Origin: Pseudomonas viridiflava
GTDB taxonomy: Bacteria; Pseudomonadota; Gammaproteobacteria; Pseudomonadales; Pseudomonadaceae
Assembly (NCBI RefSeq): GCF_900580675.1
Contig: NZ_UTBG01000244.1
Span: forward strand, 1 to 42,635
Length of the DNA: 42,635 nucleotides
Reading direction: 5' to 3'
Under the pieces are notes generated by a model. That model was not told where the DNA came from and ran no database searches. It was given only the letters and a program-made list of their open reading frames with translations. Position 1 is the first letter of the stretch. Each line of letters opens with the position of its first letter. Of the stretch, positions 15,500-23,855 are shown in pieces. The position numbers and the translations under genes are program-made.

Positions 15500-16357
15500 T
15501 TAGAGGATCGGTTTACCGCCTGTGACGGCGTAGCGCGAACCGGAAATGTAGCTGGCTTCATCCGACGCCAGCAGCACATAGATCGGCGCGACTTCCACCG
15601 GCTGGCCCGGGCGGCCCAATGGGGTCTCGCTGCCGAAGCTTTTCACGTCTTCATCGGTCATGGTTGCGACGATCAACGGTGTCCAGATCGGGCCCGGTGC
15701 CACGCTGTTGACGCGGATGCCCTTGCTGCCGAGCAACTGCGCGAGGCCACCGGTGAAGTTGGCAATCGCGCCCTTGGTGGCGGCGTAGGCCAGCAGTGTC
15801 GGCTTGGGCATGTCGGAATTGACCGAACTGGTGTTGATGATCGAACTGCCGGCCTTCATGTGCGGCAATGCAGCCTTGCAGATGCGAAACATCGCCGTGA
15901 TGTTGATATCGAAGGTCTTCACCCACTCCTCATCCTCGATCTCTTCGAGGGTTTCGTGGTTCATCTGGAACGCGGCGTTGTTGACCAGCACGTCGATGCG
16001 GCCGAACTGCTCAACCGTCTTGTCCACCAGCGCCTGGCAGGTGGCCTTTTGCGCGATATCGCCAGGCAGCAGCAGGCATTGGCGCCCGGCTTCTTCAACC
16101 CAGCGTGCGGTTTCCTTGGCGTCCTCATGCTCATCCAGATAGGCGATGGCCACATCGGCGCCTTCACGTGCAAAGGCAATGGCGACTGCGCGACCAATGC
16201 CGCTGTCGGCGCCGGTGATCAGCGCGATCTTGTTGGCCAGACGGCCGGAGCCTGTGTAGCTTTGCTCGCCGCAGTCGGGATACGGGTCCATTTTCTTCTG
16301 CGAACCGGGTACGGCCTGGGCTTGAGGGGCGAAGGGTGGGCGTGGGTAGTCAGTCAT
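15500..16357 (-). CDS. SDR oxidoreductase, YghA/general-stress type
   Basis: A 285-residue classical short-chain dehydrogenase with the N-terminal extension seen in YghA-like stress SDRs (PYPDCGEQSYTGSGRL at about 25-40). NAD(P)-binding TGADSGIG is at 48-55, NNA at 126-128, and the catalytic Ser/Tyr/Lys are in NTSSVN, Y191 and K195 (YAATK). I place the start at ATG 16357, which has GGAG six bases upstream; the ATG at 16369 has none. Substrate unknown; relatives are induced by osmotic or stationary-phase stress. It is convergent with the recombinase gene, with a REPIN between. Confidence 0.9.
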   Translation of the reverse strand: MTDYPRPPFAPQAQAVPGSQKKMDPYPDCGEQSYTGSGRLANKIALITGADSGIGRAVAIAFAREGADVAIAYLDEHEDAKETARWVEEAGRQCLLLPGDIAQKATCQALVDKTVEQFGRIDVLVNNAAFQMNHETLEEIEDEEWVKTFDINITAMFRICKAALPHMKAGSSIINTSSVNSDMPKPTLLAYAATKGAIANFTGGLAQLLGSKGIRVNSVAPGPIWTPLIVATMTDEDVKSFGSETPLGRPGQPVEVAPIYVLLASDEASYISGSRYAVTGGKPIL

Positions 16358-16463
16358 TACAGTCTCCATAGCGCTTTTAAGGGTGCTATTGAGTTAGTAG
16401 TTCCTGCGGCGGCGATAGTTGTAACGGATGCACTGCACGCCCGACGAGTGGTTGGCCGTGCCC

Positions 16464-17672
16464 TCAGGGTGCAGGCGGGGCGCTGGCCAGATGCGCCGGC
16501 AAGCGGCGCAACGTCCACAGCACGGTGAGCATCGCCGCCACGGCACACAGCGCGATGCCGATCAACATCGGCGCGGGAGTGTGGTCGGCAAACACACCGA
16601 CCAGGGTCATGGACACGGCGGCGGTGATCATCTGGATCGCCCCCAGCAACGCCGACGCAGAGCCCGCCACCGCGCCGTGGTCCTCCAGCGACAAGACACC
16701 GGCCGCCGGCAACAGCAGGCCCAGGAAACCGAAGCCGACAAACAGCAGCGACATCATCACAGGCAGGCTATCGACCCACAGGGTAGTGGCGGCCAGCAAC
16801 AGCATGACCGCGGCGACGGCCACCACCGACCAACGAATCAAGGGCGCCAGGCCGAAGCGTGCGCTGAGGCGCGCGGTCATTTGGCTCATGGCAAAAAACG
16901 ACGCGGCGTTCAGCGCAAAGCACAGGCTGAATTGGGTCGGCGTCAAGCCGAAATACTCGATGTACACGAACGGCGCGCTGCCGATGAATACAAAGAATGT
17001 CGCCAGGCCAAACCCGCAGACCACCGACAACCCGGTGAAGACCGGATCACGCAGCAGCGCGCCGTAGCTGCCGAACGCGTTGCCGATGGTCTTGCCCAGC
17101 CGGCGTTCGGCCGGGTGGGTTTCCGGCAGTCGTACGATGGTCATCACCAGGCACGCCAGCGCTACGACCGCCAATACGGCAAACACTTCGCGCCAGCTCC
17201 ACAGTGAAATGATCAGGCTGCCGGCCAGCGGCGCAAGGATCGGCGAGACGCTCAACACCAACATCAACAAGGCCATCAGGCGCGCGGCTTCGTGGCCGGT
17301 GTACAGGTCGCGCACGATCGCCCTGGGAATCACCATCCCGGCACACGCGCCGAATGCCTGCAGGGCGCGAAAGGCGATCAGCGCTTCGATGGTCGGGGCC
17401 AGCGCGCAGCCGATACTGCCCACGGCGAAAATCACCAGGCCGGCATAGATCGGCGGTTTGCGCCCGAACACATCACTGATCGGCCCGTAGAACAATTGGC
17501 ACAGGCCGACGATCACGAAGAACACCGTGAGGCTCATCTGCACCGCAGCCGGCGAGGCCTGCAGGCTGGCGCCCAGGGTGGGGAGGGCGGGCAGGTAGAT
17601 GTCGATGGCGAAGGGCCCGACGGCGGTGATCAGACCCAGCAGGACGGCGAGGCGGGCGATACTTCGAGACAT
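16464..17672 (-). CDS. Bcr/CflA-type MFS drug exporter
   Basis: A 402-residue DHA1-family MFS protein with 12 hydrophobic helices. Motif A-like text FYGPISDVFGRKPPIYAG lies between helices 2 and 3 and the helix-4 text RALQAFGACAGMVIPRAIVR is typical of Bcr/CflA. The start ATG at 17672 (MSRSIARLAV) is preferred; the upstream in-frame start would be TTG. It likely exports bicyclomycin- or sulphonamide-type compounds or peptides by proton antiport. It faces the chemoreceptor gene across a dyad-rich spacer. Confidence 0.88.
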   Translation of the reverse strand: MSRSIARLAVLLGLITAVGPFAIDIYLPALPTLGASLQASPAAVQMSLTVFFVIVGLCQLFYGPISDVFGRKPPIYAGLVIFAVGSIGCALAPTIEALIAFRALQAFGACAGMVIPRAIVRDLYTGHEAARLMALLMLVLSVSPILAPLAGSLIISLWSWREVFAVLAVVALACLVMTIVRLPETHPAERRLGKTIGNAFGSYGALLRDPVFTGLSVVCGFGLATFFVFIGSAPFVYIEYFGLTPTQFSLCFALNAASFFAMSQMTARLSARFGLAPLIRWSVVAVAAVMLLLAATTLWVDSLPVMMSLLFVGFGFLGLLLPAAGVLSLEDHGAVAGSASALLGAIQMITAAVSMTLVGVFADHTPAPMLIGIALCAVAAMLTVLWTLRRLPAHLASAPPAP

Positions 17673-17830
17673 GGGCAATTCCGGGCAGGGCAAAAGTCGA
17701 CCAGCTTAAGGGATCTGCGCAGATCCGCAAACCCGGGCTTCACTAACCGCAGCGGTTGCCGATAACGCTCTTAATGACGGTCGAGCGGTTGGCTTCCCAA
17801 CCGGCTGTCCAGGCTATGGGGATGACAGGC
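17673..17830. promoter_or_regulatory. Divergent spacer with three dyads
   Basis: 158 bases between the MFS gene (minus) and the chemoreceptor gene (plus). It holds a perfect 16-bp palindrome GGATCTGCGCAGATCC (17711-17726), a perfect 13-bp dyad AACCGC-A-GCGGTT (17745-17757) and a 6-bp dyad GGTTGG-CTTC-CCAACC (17787-17802). These are good candidates for repressor sites and a 5' leader hairpin. The GGGGA ribosome binding site of the chemoreceptor is at 17817-17821. Confidence 0.5.
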
Positions 17831-19444
17831 ATGACGATCAAATTACGCTTGATTCTGTTGATTGCGACCGGGTTGCTGACCGCATTGATCATGAGCCTGG
17901 CCGGCTACCTGGGAAATACCCGGATGGGTGACGCCGTGCAGAATAACGAGGTCAGCATGACGGTGCTGCGCAACCACATGGAAGCCGACATGATGCACGA
18001 TGCCCTGCGTGCCGATGTGTTGTCCGCCATGCTGGTGGGCCTGGGGAAAAGCACCAGCACCAAGGCGCAGGTCAATGAGTCGCTCAAGGAGCACGCCGAG
18101 CACTTTCGCCAAGTCCTGGAGGACAACCTGAAGCTGCCGCTGGACAACGCGCTCAAGGCCAGCCTGGAAAAAATCAAACCCAGTCTTGAAACCTACGTCG
18201 GCACCGGCGAGCGCATCGTCGCGCTGGCGCTGGAGAATCCTGAGGCTGCGCGCGGTGAACTGGACACGTTCAACACCGCGTTCAGTCGGCTGGAAGACCA
18301 GATGGCCGCGCTGAGCGAGCTGATCGAAAACAATACCCAGCAAGCCAGCGCAGGGATTCAGCAAACCCTCAGCAACGCCAATTTGACCCTGGGGGCAGTA
18401 CTGATCGCCAGCCTGTTGCTGCTGTTGGCCCAAGGCCGCTGGGTACTGTTGAGCATCATGGGCCCGCTGCAGACCGCCAGCCGCATTGCCGCCAGTATCG
18501 CCCGTGGCAACCTGAGCGAGCCGATCGCAGAGCCCCGTCGCAACGATGAAGCCGGTGTGTTGATTCGCAGCCTGGCCACCATGCAACGGGATCTGCGCGG
18601 CATGATCGAAGTGGTGCGCAGCAATGCACATGGCGTGAATGGCATGAGTGAACAACTGAGCCAGGGTTGCCATGAGGTGGCAAGCAGCAGCCAGCAGCAA
18701 AGCGCCGCCGCCAGCACCATGGCAGCCGCCGCCAGTGAAATGACCGCGAGTATCGAGGAGATCACCCGGCACGCCGGACGCGCCCTGGATATGGCCAACC
18801 AGGCTGAAGCCTTGGCCAAGGATGGTGGCCGCGTCATCCATCAAGTGGTCAATGACATGGACGGCATCGCGCGCTCGGCGCAGCAATCGGCCCAGGTCAT
18901 CCGCACGTTGGACAAAGAGTCCGAGGCGATCTACAGCATTATCCAGGTGATCAAGGGGATCGCCGACCAAACCAACCTGCTGGCCCTGAACGCCGCGATT
19001 GAAGCCGCCCGCGCCGGTGAACAGGGGCGTGGGTTTGCGGTGGTTGCCGATGAAGTGCGCAGCCTGGCAGGCCGCACCAGCGCGTCGACCCAGGAAATCG
19101 CCAGTATGGTCGGGCGCATCCAGCAAAGCACACGCGAAGCGGTGACCAGCATGGAGGAGGGCGTCGCTCAAGTGGATAAAGGCATGGCAGTGACGGCCGA
19201 TGTCGAACGCGCCATTCGGGAAATTCTCGAGGCCACCCTGAATACCACGGAGTTGGTCACCGACATCTCCCGAACCATCAGTGAGCAAAGTCTGGCCAGC
19301 AATGAAATTGCCCACCAAGTGGAGATGATTGCGGGCATGTCGGCCGACAACAGCCGCATTATCGGCGAAACCGCCTCGACCACCGATGAGCTGGCGGGCT
19401 TGGCCGGCCAGTTGTCGCAATCCGTGGGACGCTTCGTTTTGTAG
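17831..19444 (+). CDS. Methyl-accepting chemotaxis protein
   Basis: A 537-residue transmembrane chemoreceptor that signals to CheA/CheW. TM1 is about 7-26, a helical periplasmic sensor about 27-184 (four-helix-bundle type), TM2 about 185-203, then HAMP and the long signalling coiled coil. The conserved hairpin tip is IADQTNLLALNAAIEAARAG followed by EQGRGFAVVADEVRSLAGRT, starting near residue 376. The ATG at 17831 has GGGGA nine bases upstream and places TM1 correctly; upstream starts would add a non-membrane leader. No C-terminal CheR-binding pentapeptide is visible. The ligand is unknown. A strong terminator follows at once. Confidence 0.93.
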   Translation: MTIKLRLILLIATGLLTALIMSLAGYLGNTRMGDAVQNNEVSMTVLRNHMEADMMHDALRADVLSAMLVGLGKSTSTKAQVNESLKEHAEHFRQVLEDNLKLPLDNALKASLEKIKPSLETYVGTGERIVALALENPEAARGELDTFNTAFSRLEDQMAALSELIENNTQQASAGIQQTLSNANLTLGAVLIASLLLLLAQGRWVLLSIMGPLQTASRIAASIARGNLSEPIAEPRRNDEAGVLIRSLATMQRDLRGMIEVVRSNAHGVNGMSEQLSQGCHEVASSSQQQSAAASTMAAAASEMTASIEEITRHAGRALDMANQAEALAKDGGRVIHQVVNDMDGIARSAQQSAQVIRTLDKESEAIYSIIQVIKGIADQTNLLALNAAIEAARAGEQGRGFAVVADEVRSLAGRTSASTQEIASMVGRIQQSTREAVTSMEEGVAQVDKGMAVTADVERAIREILEATLNTTELVTDISRTISEQSLASNEIAHQVEMIAGMSADNSRIIGETASTTDELAGLAGQLSQSVGRFVL

Positions 19445-19484
19445 CGCAGACGACATCTCATCGATCGAACAGGCATTTTACCGG

Positions 19485-19510
19485 CCGGCCTCCTTGGGCC
19501 GGTTTTTTTT
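19485..19510 (+). terminator. Intrinsic terminator after the chemoreceptor gene
   Basis: A 6-bp GC stem CCGGCC (19485-19490) / GGCCGG (19497-19502) with a six-base loop is followed by eight T (19503-19510). It lies 40 bases after the stop codon. Confidence 0.92.
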
Positions 19511-19587
19511 GCCGATGAGATGGGGAGGGGACACGCAGGGCGCTTTTGATCGGTCAACGCAGAAAAAGATTGAATATTCACACCTAA

Positions 19588-19603
19588 TGTTATTTAAATA
19601 ACA
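19588..19603. promoter_or_regulatory. DeoR-type operator before deoxyribokinase
   Basis: A perfect 16-bp palindrome TGTTATTTAAATAACA, 52 bases before the kinase ATG. It fits TGTTA-N6-TAACA, the pattern of the E. coli DeoR operator (TGTTAGAATTCTAACA) and of the site at 23753-23768 in this window. Being in front of a deoxyribose operon, it is the likely target of the DeoR-family protein coded at 22969-23727. Confidence 0.75.
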
Positions 19604-19655
19604 AAACAAAAGCGTGACGACCTGCCTGGTCGTGCCGCAACAAGGTGGAATAGCA

Positions 19656-20576
19656 ATGAGCAAGATCGCAGTCATCGGCAGCAATATGGTGGATTTGATT
19701 ACCTACATTGACCGCATGCCGGCCCAGGGCGAAACCCTGGAAGCGCCGGGTTTCGCCCTCGGTTGCGGCGGCAAGGGGGCCAACCAGGCGGTGGCGGCAG
19801 CCAAGCTCGGGGCGGATGTGTTGATGCTGAGCAAGGTGGGCGATGACATGTTCGCCGACAACACGCTCACCAACTTCCAGCGCTTTGGCATCGACACCCG
19901 TTATGTCCAGCGGGTGCCCGGTGTTTCCAGCGGCGTAGCGCCGATTTTTGTGCGTGCCGACTCCCACAACAGCATCCTGATCGTCAAAGGCGCCAATGCG
20001 CATTTGTCGCCGGCGGACATTGACGCGGCGGCCGCCGACCTGCGTGATTGCTCGCTGATCGTCCTGCAACTGGAGATCAACCTGGAGACGGTGTACTACG
20101 CCATCGACTTCGCGCACCGGCATGGCATTCCGGTGCTGCTGAACCCGGCGCCCGCCCTGGCCGGTTTGAGCGGCGAGCATCTGGCGAAGCTGGACTTCCT
20201 GATCCCCAACGAATCCGAACTCGCCTTGATCACCGGCCTGGTCGTGGACTCGCCGGACTCGGCCCGCACCGCCGCGAAAACCCTGGTCGCCAGCGGCATT
20301 CGCCATGTGATCGTCACTCTCGGCGAACACGGCGCGCTGTACGTGGGGGAGGAGGGCGAATTCCAGGTGCCGGGCCAGCGGGTGGTTGCCCGCGACACCA
20401 CCGGCGCCGGTGACGCGTTTATCGGTTGCTTCATTCAACACTGGAACCGCGACGGCGCTATTCGCCATGCCATGGAGCAGGCGGTGGCGTATTCGGCGTG
20501 CTCGGTGATGGCGTTGGGTACACAAACCTCTTATCCCGACAGCGAAACGTTCGCCCGCTTCCAGCAACAGCGCTAA
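19656..20576 (+). CDS. deoK: PfkB-family sugar kinase, probable deoxyribokinase
   Basis: A 306-residue ribokinase-fold enzyme. It has the N-terminal PfkB signature GCGGKGANQAVAAAKLGADV, and the C-terminal ATP/anion-hole motif DTTGAGDAFIGC with the catalytic Asp at about 253. The ATG at 19656 has AGGTGGA about six bases upstream; an upstream frame extension is out of character. Ribokinase and deoxyribokinase differ little in sequence; the neighbours (deoC, DeoX-like protein, DeoR-type regulator, FucP-like permease) and the DeoR-type operator point to 2-deoxy-D-ribose 5-phosphorylation. Ribokinase remains possible. Confidence 0.85.
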   Translation: MSKIAVIGSNMVDLITYIDRMPAQGETLEAPGFALGCGGKGANQAVAAAKLGADVLMLSKVGDDMFADNTLTNFQRFGIDTRYVQRVPGVSSGVAPIFVRADSHNSILIVKGANAHLSPADIDAAAADLRDCSLIVLQLEINLETVYYAIDFAHRHGIPVLLNPAPALAGLSGEHLAKLDFLIPNESELALITGLVVDSPDSARTAAKTLVASGIRHVIVTLGEHGALYVGEEGEFQVPGQRVVARDTTGAGDAFIGCFIQHWNRDGAIRHAMEQAVAYSACSVMALGTQTSYPDSETFARFQQQR

Positions 20577-20604
20577 CCCCCTTAATTCAGCCCGGAGAAC
20601 AATA

Positions 20605-21929
20605 ATGAACAAACCTGCGCTGCAACAGACACCCGATGGTTTCTACCTGAACCGCACGCCGTGGTTCGCCTTTATCCTGCTGTGCAGCATCTTCGCCTTG
20701 TGGGCAGCGGCGGCGAGCATGAACGACGTGCTGATCGCGCATTTCAAGAAAGCCTTTTTGCTCAGCGACTTCCAGACTGCGTTTGTGCAGTCGGCGTTTT
20801 ACCTGGGCTACTTTTTTGTGGCGATTCCAGCCGCGATGGTGGTTCGCCGCTTGAGCTACAAGAGCACGATCCTGATCGGCTTGCTGCTCTATATGTTCGG
20901 TTGCCTGCTGTTTTTCCCTGCGGCGTCCACGGCCAAGTACGGCATGTTCCTGCTCGCGTTGTTCGTGATTGCCGCCGGCCTGTCATTCCTCGAAACCGCG
21001 TGCAATACCTACTCGACGCTGATGGGCCCACGGGAAACCGGGACGCGGCGCTTGAACATCTCGCAGACCTTTCACCCGTTCGGCGCAATGGCCGGGGTAT
21101 ACGTCGGCAGCTTCGTGATGTTCAAGGACACCGACGCCACCACGGCACAACTGCAGCAGATGAGCGCCTCCGAGGCGGCGGTGCAGCAGTTGCAGATGAT
21201 CCAGTCCACGCTGCTGCCGTACAAGTGGATGATCGCGGTGCTGGTACTGATGTTTATCCTGATCGCCATCACCCGGTTCCCCGCCTGCAAAGGCAATAAG
21301 CCCGCCGGCAGCAAGCCTGGCAGCCTGCGCCAGAGCCTGGGGCGGTTGCGACGTAACCCGCGGTTCATGTTTGGCGTGCTGGCGCAGTTTCTGTACGTAG
21401 GCGCGCAAGTCGGCGTGTGGAGTTTCACCATTCGCCTGCGATGCAAATGGGCGGCATGAATGAACGCAGCGCTTCATGGTTTCTGCTCACCACCTTTGCC
21501 GCCTATTTCGTCGGCAAGATGATCGCCAACCTGTTGATGCGGCGCCTGCACCCGGCCAAAGTCTTGGCGATCTACGGGGTGCTGTGCATCGCGCTGCTGG
21601 CCTACACCATTCTGGTGCCGAACATTTCCGCGGTGTATGCGGCAGTCGGCGTGAGCATCTTCCTCGGGCCGTGCTGGCCGACTATTTACGGCCTGACCAT
21701 CGATGGCCTGGGCGAAGACACCGGAGTCGGCGGCTCGTTGCTGGTGATGAGCATTGTCGGCGGCGGGGTGATTCCGATCTTCCAGGGCCTGTTGTCGGAT
21801 GCCAGCGGTGGCAACATGCAGCTGGCCTACAGCGTGCCGTTGCTGTGCTTTATCGTGATCGTCATGTATGCGGTCAAGTGCCTGCGCCAGTCAGACCCGA
21901 TGCCGTCGGGCGCGGTGGTGGCCTCATGA
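20605..21929 (+). pseudogene. deoP: FucP-like MFS sugar permease, probable deoxyribose transporter, frameshifted
   Basis: Two overlapping frames make one 440-residue FucP-family proton symporter of about 12 helices. Frame one (20605 to about 21435) carries FYLGYFFVAIPAAMVVRRLSYK and LSFLETACNTYSTLMGPRET; it then reads out to a stop at 21459. The next frame picks up at about 21441 with MQMGGMNERSASWFLLTTFA and runs to 21929. One base is missing inside CGCCTGCGATG (21433-21443), where relatives read Arg-Tyr/Phe-Ala-Met-Gln. GGAGAACAATA precedes the ATG, and the end overlaps the next gene by ATGA. It is either a real one-base deletion that kills transport after helix 7 or a sequence error. Confidence 0.82.
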
Positions 21930-22972
21930 ACACGCATATCCCACTGTATCGGGCGATGTTTTCCGAGCAGGAAAAGACTCTGTTGCAGTCTGAAGACTTC
22001 AAGGTCAGTGCCTGGTGTTACCCGTCCGGCGTGCTGGCCGTGAGCCTGGAAAACAGCCGGGGACGCCTGGTGGTACTGCCATACCAGGGGCAAATGATCT
22101 GGTCGGCGGTGTTCGATGGCGTCGATCTGACCATGAGCAACCTGTTCGAGCAGCCAAGGCCCAGCCCGACGGTCATCGATACCTACGGTTGCTTCATGTT
22201 TCACAGCGGTCTGTTGCGCAATGGCTGCCCGGCGCCGGATGACACGCACGCCTTGCACGGCGAAATGCCGTGTGCGCCCATGGACACAGCCTGGCTGGAA
22301 ATAGGCGAGGGCTTTGTGCGCCTGGGCGGCGCGTATGAATATGCCAAGGGCTTCGGTGATCGCTACCGGGCGTGCCCAGGCGTGACACTGCGCGCCGATT
22401 CGGCGTTGTTCGATATCGACATGGACGTGACGAACCTTGCCGGCAAACCCATGGACCTGATGTACATGGCGCACATGAACTACGCCTACGTGGCCGGCGC
22501 GCGTTTTGTCGAGCCGCTGGGCATGCAGCGTCTGCGCCTGCGTACCAGCGTGCCGGACCACGTCAAGCCGACGCCGGACTGGAGCGCCTACATGGCGCAA
22601 CTGGCCGAGCACCCAGCCCAGCTGGCGTGCCTGGAAACGCCCGCGCTGTACGACCCTGAAATCGTGTTTTTCTTCGACGGTGTCGGCACAGACGCCACCG
22701 GCCACGCGCACTTTTTGCTGGATCATCCGGATGGCGCGGCGTTCTACACCCGCTATCGGCCCGAGCAATTCGAGCATGCCGCGCGCTGGATCCTGCACAC
22801 ACCGGACCAACAAGTGGCGGCGTTTGTATTGCCGTCGACCTGCGAACCCGAAGGCTACAACGCTGAAAAAGCCAAGGGCCAGGTGCGTTCGCTGGCAGCC
22901 GGGGCCAGCGCCTCGTTCAGCGTGACCACCGGTTACCTGAACGCGCAGGAGCGGCTGAAGTTGTTGGGTTAA
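21926..22972 (+). CDS. deoX: DUF4432 aldose-1-epimerase-like protein, probable deoxyribose mutarotase
   Basis: A 348-residue cytosolic protein of the galactose-mutarotase-like beta-sandwich type. Text such as LVVLPYQGQMIWSAVFDGVD, FMFHSGLLRNGCPAPDDTHA and LHGEMPCAP is typical of DUF4432. In Salmonella and pathogenic E. coli a similar gene (deoX/deoM) sits with deoK, deoP and deoQ and the product interconverts deoxyribose anomers. The ATG overlaps the permease stop (ATGA), so the permease frameshift could lower its translation. Its stop codon overlaps that of the convergent regulator gene by four bases. Confidence 0.8.
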   Translation: MNTHIPLYRAMFSEQEKTLLQSEDFKVSAWCYPSGVLAVSLENSRGRLVVLPYQGQMIWSAVFDGVDLTMSNLFEQPRPSPTVIDTYGCFMFHSGLLRNGCPAPDDTHALHGEMPCAPMDTAWLEIGEGFVRLGGAYEYAKGFGDRYRACPGVTLRADSALFDIDMDVTNLAGKPMDLMYMAHMNYAYVAGARFVEPLGMQRLRLRTSVPDHVKPTPDWSAYMAQLAEHPAQLACLETPALYDPEIVFFFDGVGTDATGHAHFLLDHPDGAAFYTRYRPEQFEHAARWILHTPDQQVAAFVLPSTCEPEGYNAEKAKGQVRSLAAGASASFSVTTGYLNAQERLKLLG

Positions 22973-23727
22973 ACCAGCAACTGCGCACCGTGGGCGAGGA
23001 TGAGTTCTTTGTAGGCACGCGGGATTTTCTTGTCGCTGACCACGTACTGAAAGTCTTCCAGCGTGGCGAAGTGAGCGGTGCGCACCGTGTCGAATTTGCT
23101 GAAATCGGCGAGCAGCACACGCTGCTGGGCCTGACGCAGGACCTTTTGCTTGACCTCGACTTCGTTGAAGTTGAAACACGTCACGCCGAATTCCTGGCTG
23201 ACGCCGGCGGCGGTCACGAAGGCCCAGGTCAGGCGCACGCTGTCGAGAATGCTGCTTTCGGCAGTGCTTTCGAACACCTGGTTCTTGCGGTGAAAGGTGC
23301 CGCCGCACAGCACGATGTGGCAGTTGGGCTTGTTCTGCAGCTTGAGCAGTACGTTCAACGAACTGCACACCGCGGTGAACTCCAGCTCATCAGGGATGAA
23401 ATCAATCACAAAGGGCGAGGTGGTGCCGCAGTCGAAAAATACCGTGTCACCGGCTTGTATCAACCGCGCGGCCAGTTTGCCGATGCGGCGTTTTTCCTCG
23501 ACATGGCGGGTGTCCTGGTCAGCTACCCGGTAGTCGCCGACGTCACCGCCGACCCGAGTGATATGGCCACCCAACAGGCGCAGATGATCGGTGAAGTGGT
23601 TGAGATCGCGGCGCAGGGTCATCTCGGACACGTCCAGCAGCGCAGCCATTTCCCTCAGGTGAATGGCGTTCTGGTCCTGCAAAGCTTGTTGGATAAGCTT
23701 GAGTCGCTCGGCTTTTCTACTGTCCAC
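22969..23727 (-). CDS. DeoR-family transcriptional repressor of the deoxyribose genes
   Basis: A 252-residue regulator with an N-terminal winged helix (about 5-60, MAALLDVSEMTLRRDLNHF) and a C-terminal sugar-phosphate sensing domain with FFDCGTTSPFVIDFI and VRTAHFATLEDF. The start is GTG at 23727, with GGA eight bases upstream. It is divergent from deoC and convergent with the DUF4432 gene. Two TGTTA-N6-TAACA palindromes fit its presumed operator, one of them 26 bases before its own start, so it probably represses itself, deoC and the kinase operon until deoxyribose 5-phosphate appears. Confidence 0.88.
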   Translation of the reverse strand: MDSRKAERLKLIQQALQDQNAIHLREMAALLDVSEMTLRRDLNHFTDHLRLLGGHITRVGGDVGDYRVADQDTRHVEEKRRIGKLAARLIQAGDTVFFDCGTTSPFVIDFIPDELEFTAVCSSLNVLLKLQNKPNCHIVLCGGTFHRKNQVFESTAESSILDSVRLTWAFVTAAGVSQEFGVTCFNFNEVEVKQKVLRQAQQRVLLADFSKFDTVRTAHFATLEDFQYVVSDKKIPRAYKELILAHGAQLLV

Positions 23728-23752
23728 GAGTATTCCAGGGCTTGATTGTTTG

Positions 23753-23768
23753 TGTTAGATAAGTAACA
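23753..23768. promoter_or_regulatory. DeoR-type operator between the regulator gene and deoC
   Basis: TGTTAGATAAGTAACA, matching TGTTA-N6-TAACA and sharing the first seven bases and last five with the E. coli DeoR operator. Its reverse complement with two flanking bases matches the kinase-side site at 15 of 18 positions. Confidence 0.75.
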
Positions 23769-23776
23769 TTTAATGA

Positions 23777-23798
23777 TATTAATGTAACGTATTAATGT
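23777..23798 (+). promoter_or_regulatory. Direct repeat TATTAATGT before deoC
   Basis: Two copies of TATTAATGT at 23777-23785 and 23790-23798 (13-bp period), with a weaker copy ATTTAATG at 23768-23775. They sit between the DeoR-type operator and a CRP-like site. They may be part of the promoter or a second regulator's site. Confidence 0.4.
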
Positions 23799-23811
23799 GA
23801 GCGCTGTGACA
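23796..23811 (+). promoter_or_regulatory. CRP/Vfr-like site before deoC
   Basis: TGTGA-GCGCTG-TGACA, one mismatch from the CRP consensus TGTGA-N6-TCACA, 44 bases before the deoC start. It overlaps the second TATTAATGT repeat. Known deo operons of enterobacteria are CRP-dependent; in Pseudomonas the protein would be Vfr/Crp. Confidence 0.4.
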
Positions 23812-23855
23812 CGCGCACCACGACCATTGGCAACATACAGGCAAGGGCACGCTAA

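Noticed and set aside
17843..19456. 537-codon open frame on the minus strand opposite the chemoreceptor gene
   Set aside because: Same length as the real gene, His/Gln/Gly-rich, no domain; a shadow caused by codon bias.
21433..21443. Programmed frameshift in the permease gene
   Set aside because: There is no slippery heptamer or A/T run, no stem just downstream that I can see, and bacterial sugar permeases are not known to use one.
21827..23368. 513-codon minus-strand frame across permease, mutarotase and regulator genes
   Set aside because: Crosses three genes with clear families, and its text has no recognisable domain.
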